This document shows positions 6,560 to 8,933 of a DNA stretch of 8,933 nt, one piece after another. The notes under the pieces are model-generated. The model had not been told where the DNA came from and did no database searches. It saw nothing but the letters and a program-made list of their open reading frames with translations. Within the stretch, counting starts at the first letter, position 1, and the number at the start of each line of letters is the position of its first letter. The stretch is taken from positions 1 to 8,933 of the forward strand of contig JAIOPA010000308.1 of NCBI GenBank assembly GCA_021414165.1, read 5' to 3'. Origin of the DNA: Candidatus Eiseniibacteriota bacterium (GTDB lineage Bacteria > Eisenbacteria > RBG-16-71-46). A program made the position numbers and the translations under genes.

Positions 6560-6865
6560 TCGCCACGCGCGGCCCGCCCGGGCCGCCCGCCCTCGGCGGC
6601 ACACCGGCCACCTGCCTCGTGCCGGCTTCCAAGATCCCACCACATCCCAGCTCGCTGCACCGCCGCTCCGGAGGCCTCTCCGGCGTCTCGTCTGCTTTCC
6701 CGAGGATCCTCGCGTCGCCGCGTCCCGGCCACCGGGCCGCATCTCCCATCCCACCCACGCACCTGGGACGCAACGTCCCGCCCGCCGGCCCCGCGCCGCT
6801 GCGGCCTGCTCCTCGAGCCGGACCGCCCGCGACTCCCGCGCCGACGCCAGAAGGCGAACCCCACC
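6560..6865 (+). promoter_or_regulatory. Long C-rich, G-poor rho leader, candidate rut site for autoregulation
   Basis: The untranslated stretch from the predicted rho start to the ATG has no convincing gene. By hand count, 6601-6780 holds about 86 C and 43 G in 180 nt, a 2:1 excess that is unusual even at this GC content. Runs such as CCCACCACATCCCAGC (6636-6651) and ATCTCCCATCCCACCCACGC (6741-6760) are full of the YC steps that the Rho primary site prefers. Rho-dependent attenuation in the rho leader is known in E. coli. The same feedback loop here is an inference from composition and location. Confidence 0.55.
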
Positions 6866-8176
6866 ATGGAAGAGATCACCGCGCCGCCTGCAGCCGCTGC
6901 CACCGACGCCGCGCCGTCCGCCGAGACGCTCGATCTGCAGCGCCTGAAGGCCAAGACCATGGCCGAGCTGCTCGCGTTGGCGAACGAGCTCGAGATCCAG
7001 GGCACGAGTGGCCTGCGCAAGCAGGAGCTGATCTTCAAGGTGCTCGAGGCCCAGACCGAGAAGAGCGGCCTGATCTTCGCCGAGGGTGTGCTCGAGATCC
7101 TGCCCGAGGGCTACGGCTTCCTGCGTTCGCCGGCCTACAACGACCGGCCGGGGCCCGACGACATCTATGTGTCGCCGTCGCAGATCAAGCGCTTCGACCT
7201 GCACACGGGCGACACGGTGAGCGGCCAGGTGCGGCCGCCCAAGGAGGGCGAGCGCTACTTCGCGCTGCTGCGCGTCGAGGCGATCAACCTGGAGAGCCCC
7301 GAGACGTCCAAGGGCAAGATCCTGTTCGACAACCTCACGCCGTTCTATCCGATCGAGAAGCTCAATCTGGAGACGCGCGACCGTTGCATGGAGGCGCGCA
7401 TCATCGATCTGGTGGCACCCATTGGTAAGGGCCAGCGCGCGCTCATCACCGCGCCGCCCAAGGCCGGCAAGACCGTGCTCATGCAGAAGCTGGCCAACGC
7501 GATCGCCGAGAACCACCCGGAAGTCATCTTGATCGTGTTGCTCATCGACGAGCGCCCCGAGGAAGTCACCGACATGGCGCGCTCGGTCAAGGGTGAGGTG
7601 GTCTCGAGCACGTTCGACGAACCGGCCGAGCGCCACGTGCAGGTGGCCGAGATGGTCATCGAGAAGGCCAAGCGTCTGGTGGAGCACGGCCGCGACGTGG
7701 TGATCCTGCTGGACTCGATCACGCGGCTAGCGCGTGCGCACAACGCGGTCGTGCCGCACTCGGGCAAGATCCTGTCGGGCGGTGTCGACGCGAACGCGCT
7801 GCAGCGTCCCAAGCGCTTCTTCGGCAGCGCGCGCAACATCGAGGGCGGCGGCTCGCTCACCATCATCGCGACCGCGCTCATCGAGACCGGCTCTCGTATG
7901 GACGAGGTGATCTTCGAGGAGTTCAAGGGCACCGGTAACTCCGAGTTGGTGCTCGACCGCAAGATCGCCGACAAGCGCATCTTCCCGGCCATCGACATCA
8001 ATCGTTCGGGAACCCGCAAGGAAGAGCTGCTCTACGCGGGCGACGTGCTGCACCGCATCTGGGTGCTGCGCAAGTTCCTGAGCGAGCTGAACTCGGTCGA
8101 GGCCATGGAGTTCCTGACCAACAAGATGAGCGACTCCAAGACGAACAAGAAGTTCCTGGAGAGCATGAACTCGTAG
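6866..8176 (+). CDS. rho: Transcription termination factor Rho
   Basis: A complete 436-residue Rho, close to the usual length of about 420. The N-terminal helical domain (about 23-62, LKAKTMAELLALANELEI...LRKQELIFKVL) is followed by the cold-shock-like RNA-binding domain (about 66-138, with GYGFLRS 82-88 and DDIYVSPSQIKRF 98-110). The RecA-type motor has Walker A APPKAGKT (196-203), LLIDERPEEV (225-234) and Walker B VVILLDSITRLAR (278-290). The Q/R-loop and secondary RNA-site region GGVDANALQRPKRFFGSAR (305-323) and GTGNSELVLDRKIADKRIFPAIDI (split over 355-378) are intact. The hexamer loads on C-rich RNA and pulls transcripts from RNA polymerase. The start at 6866 gives a normal N-terminus (MEEITAPP, then an Ala-rich linker). 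The frame continues upstream to 6533, but that extension begins before the predicted transcription start and is low-complexity. Upstream A-AGG near 6850 is a weak Shine-Dalgarno. Confidence 0.98.
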   Translation: MEEITAPPAAAATDAAPSAETLDLQRLKAKTMAELLALANELEIQGTSGLRKQELIFKVLEAQTEKSGLIFAEGVLEILPEGYGFLRSPAYNDRPGPDDIYVSPSQIKRFDLHTGDTVSGQVRPPKEGERYFALLRVEAINLESPETSKGKILFDNLTPFYPIEKLNLETRDRCMEARIIDLVAPIGKGQRALITAPPKAGKTVLMQKLANAIAENHPEVILIVLLIDERPEEVTDMARSVKGEVVSSTFDEPAERHVQVAEMVIEKAKRLVEHGRDVVILLDSITRLARAHNAVVPHSGKILSGGVDANALQRPKRFFGSARNIEGGGSLTIIATALIETGSRMDEVIFEEFKGTGNSELVLDRKIADKRIFPAIDINRSGTRKEELLYAGDVLHRIWVLRKFLSELNSVEAMEFLTNKMSDSKTNKKFLESMNS

Positions 8177-8206
8177 CCTCCCACGCCCCCGGACCACCCG
8201 CCCCCG
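8177..8206 (+). terminator. C-rich stretch after rho, possible Rho-dependent termination zone
   Basis: About 21 of the first 29 bases after the rho stop codon are C, with very few G and no U-tract or strong hairpin. Such unstructured C-rich RNA is a typical Rho entry site. The region is short (41 nt to the next start codon), so rho and the DUF4160 gene may also simply be co-transcribed. Confidence 0.3.
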
Positions 8207-8212
8207 CAGGGG

Positions 8213-8224
8213 CCGGCATGCCGG
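8213..8224. promoter_or_regulatory. 12-bp perfect palindrome over the DUF4160 start codon
   Basis: CCGGCATGCCGG is a perfect palindrome whose centre contains the ATG (8218-8220) of the DUF4160 gene. It follows immediately after AGGGG (8208-8212), the likely Shine-Dalgarno. It could be an operator for a self-repressing protein, or simply a chance palindrome in GC-rich DNA. Confidence 0.3.
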
Positions 8225-8478
8225 TACTTTCTGCGTTCTTCGGGATCGTCGTGCGGATGTACTATCGCGAGCATGCGCCTGCGCACTTCCATGCGGAGTA
8301 CGCGGGGCGCCACGCTGCTTTCGGACTCGATGGCGACGTGATCCGCGGTGGCCTGGGATCCTCGAGAGCGGAGAGGCTCGTGAGGCTCTGGGCGTTGCGC
8401 CATCGAGAAGAACTAGAGGCCAACTGGCTGCGCGCCCTCGAGGGCCAGCCTCTGAGGCCGATCCCTCCGCTGGAGTAA
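8218..8478 (+). CDS. DUF4160 family protein
   Basis: An 86-residue protein that matches the DUF4160 family along its whole length. It opens with MPVLSAFFGIVVRMYY, has the family signature EHAPAHFHAEY (residues 18-28; H19, H23 and H25 are the recurring histidines) and ends in the typical PL.PIPPLE tail (78-86). The middle segment GDVIRGGL...RAERLVRLWALRHREELEANW follows the usual pattern of a short beta strand and two helices. DUF4160 genes are commonly found beside a DUF2442 gene, as here with a 3-nt gap. The pair has been suspected of being a toxin-antitoxin-like or otherwise interacting unit, but I know of no established activity. The clustered histidines could be catalytic or metal-binding, which is inference. 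Shine-Dalgarno is AGGGG at 8208-8212. A palindrome spans the start codon. Confidence 0.9.
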   Translation: MPVLSAFFGIVVRMYYREHAPAHFHAEYAGRHAAFGLDGDVIRGGLGSSRAERLVRLWALRHREELEANWLRALEGQPLRPIPPLE

Positions 8479-8481
8479 GGC

Positions 8482-8733
8482 ATGAGCGACATCCCCTGCG
8501 TGGTGCGTGCGGAGTACGAGCACGGACACTGCATCCATGTGACGTTCGCAGACGGTGCCAGTGGTCGAGTCGATTTCACGCCCTGGCTGGTGGGCCCGGT
8601 ATTCGAGCCGCTGCGCGACGAGGCATACTTCCGCCACTTCGAGCTGGACGGCGGTACCGTGTCGTGGCCGAACGGCGCCGATATCGCACCCGAGACGCTC
8701 TACGAGGCTTTGCGCCCCGCGCGAAGCGCCTGA
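8482..8733 (+). CDS. DUF2442 family protein
   Basis: An 83-residue protein matching DUF2442: an opening beta hairpin ending in the family's I.V.F.DG..G.VD pattern (CIHVTFADGASGRVDFTPWL, split over 17-36), FEPLRDEAYF (41-50), and the hallmark TVSWPNGADIAPETLYE (59-75). The gene begins 3 nt after the DUF4160 stop. Its Shine-Dalgarno, GGAGTAAGG (8472-8480), overlaps the end of that gene, so the two are translated from one mRNA and probably made in a fixed ratio. DUF2442 proteins often accompany DUF4160. Because of that steady pairing the product is likely to bind or regulate its neighbour, but no activity is known to me. Confidence 0.9.
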   Translation: MSDIPCVVRAEYEHGHCIHVTFADGASGRVDFTPWLVGPVFEPLRDEAYFRHFELDGGTVSWPNGADIAPETLYEALRPARSA

Positions 8734-8750
8734 GCCTTGTCGTCACTCAC

Positions 8751-8756
8751 GGAGGA
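8751..8756 (+). promoter_or_regulatory. Strong Shine-Dalgarno of the DinB-family gene
   Basis: GGAGGA, 7 nt before the ATG at 8764, is the best ribosome binding site in the window. It fixes the start and suggests high expression relative to the two DUF genes 30 nt upstream. Confidence 0.7.
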
Positions 8757-8763
8757 GTCTTCG

Positions 8764-8933
8764 ATGAGCGCAGCGCCGACATTCGCCTTTCTCACCGAGA
8801 GCTACGCCACCGAGCGGCTCAAGATCGTCTCGGTGTGGTCGTCGTTCCACGATGACGATCTGCGCTTCCGCTGCGCCGAGCGTGCGCGCACGCCCTTGGA
8901 GCAGATGGTGCATCAGTGCGTGTCCGAGGACAC
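8764..8933 (+). CDS. DinB-family protein, N-terminal part (partial)
   Basis: The first 56 codons are present and the gene runs off the right edge. The peptide (FAFLTESYATERLKIVSVWS, then FHDDDLRFRC, then RTPLEQMVHQCVSED) has the first two helices of a DinB/YfiT-like four-helix bundle, including the histidine in MVHQCVSED, the usual first metal ligand of this superfamily. Members are metal-binding bundle proteins that often act as thiol-dependent S-transferases or stress-inducible proteins; the substrate here is unknown. It starts at the ATG at 8764 behind a strong GGAGGA. It is 30 nt downstream of the DUF2442 gene and may belong to the same transcript. The remaining metal ligands lie outside the window. 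Confidence 0.75.
   Translation, partial: MSAAPTFAFLTESYATERLKIVSVWSSFHDDDLRFRCAERARTPLEQMVHQCVSED

Noticed and set aside
6533..6865. 111-codon upstream extension of rho
   Set aside because: It starts inside the promoter before the predicted transcription start and its product is Pro/Arg/Ala-rich with no resemblance to Rho N-termini.
6224..7687. 487-codon - strand frame opposite rho
   Set aside because: rho is complete and unmistakable on the + strand; the opposite frame shows no family features.

Overview
The window is a GC-rich bacterial chromosome segment from an organism I cannot name. Strong G/C bias at codon third positions, a complete Rho, a sigma-54 activator, a YbbR protein, an IRBP-type S41 peptidase and a DinB-family protein fit an uncultured Gram-negative lineage of the Gemmatimonadota/Eisenbacteria kind. 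That placement is a weak guess. I see no transposase, integrase, phage gene, CRISPR array, rRNA or tRNA, so this looks like ordinary core and near-core chromosome.

Left arm (1-2773, + strand): the C-terminal end of a sensor histidine kinase, a 100-residue cysteine-rich lipoprotein, a complete NtrC-type response regulator (receiver, sigma-54 AAA+, Fis-type HTH) starting at a GTG, and a membrane-anchored YbbR/CdaR-like protein. The kinase and regulator probably form a two-component system that switches on sigma-54 promoters, with the lipoprotein between them as a possible envelope component. YbbR has no CdaA or GlmM gene in view.

Middle (3135-6068, - strand): a secreted S41 peptidase lies 11 nt downstream of a TetR-family regulator whose reading frame is broken once, near 4580. 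Restoring one base joins a good TetR DNA-binding half to a good TetR C-terminal half. A perfect 9-bp inverted repeat (4942-4964) just upstream of tetR is the obvious operator, so tetR and the peptidase look like one self-repressed unit. Upstream of it, also on the - strand, is a class I SAM-dependent methyltransferase. ybbR and the peptidase gene converge on 2774-3134, where each has a GC-rich hairpin 14-15 nt after its stop codon.

Right arm (6523-8933, + strand): a good promoter (TTGACA at 6523) drives rho through a leader of about 300 nt that is strikingly rich in C and poor in G, as expected of a rut-type leader for autoregulation. After rho come the small paired genes DUF4160 and DUF2442, 3 nt apart, with a 12-bp palindrome across the DUF4160 start codon, and then the first 56 codons of a DinB-family protein that runs off the window.

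Nothing here proves a new system. The best leads are the C-rich rho leader, the tetR frameshift with its intact operator, the DUF4160/DUF2442 module with its start-codon palindrome, and a recurring -10-like hexamer (TATGCT/TAGACT/GATACT/CATACT) upstream of five genes.
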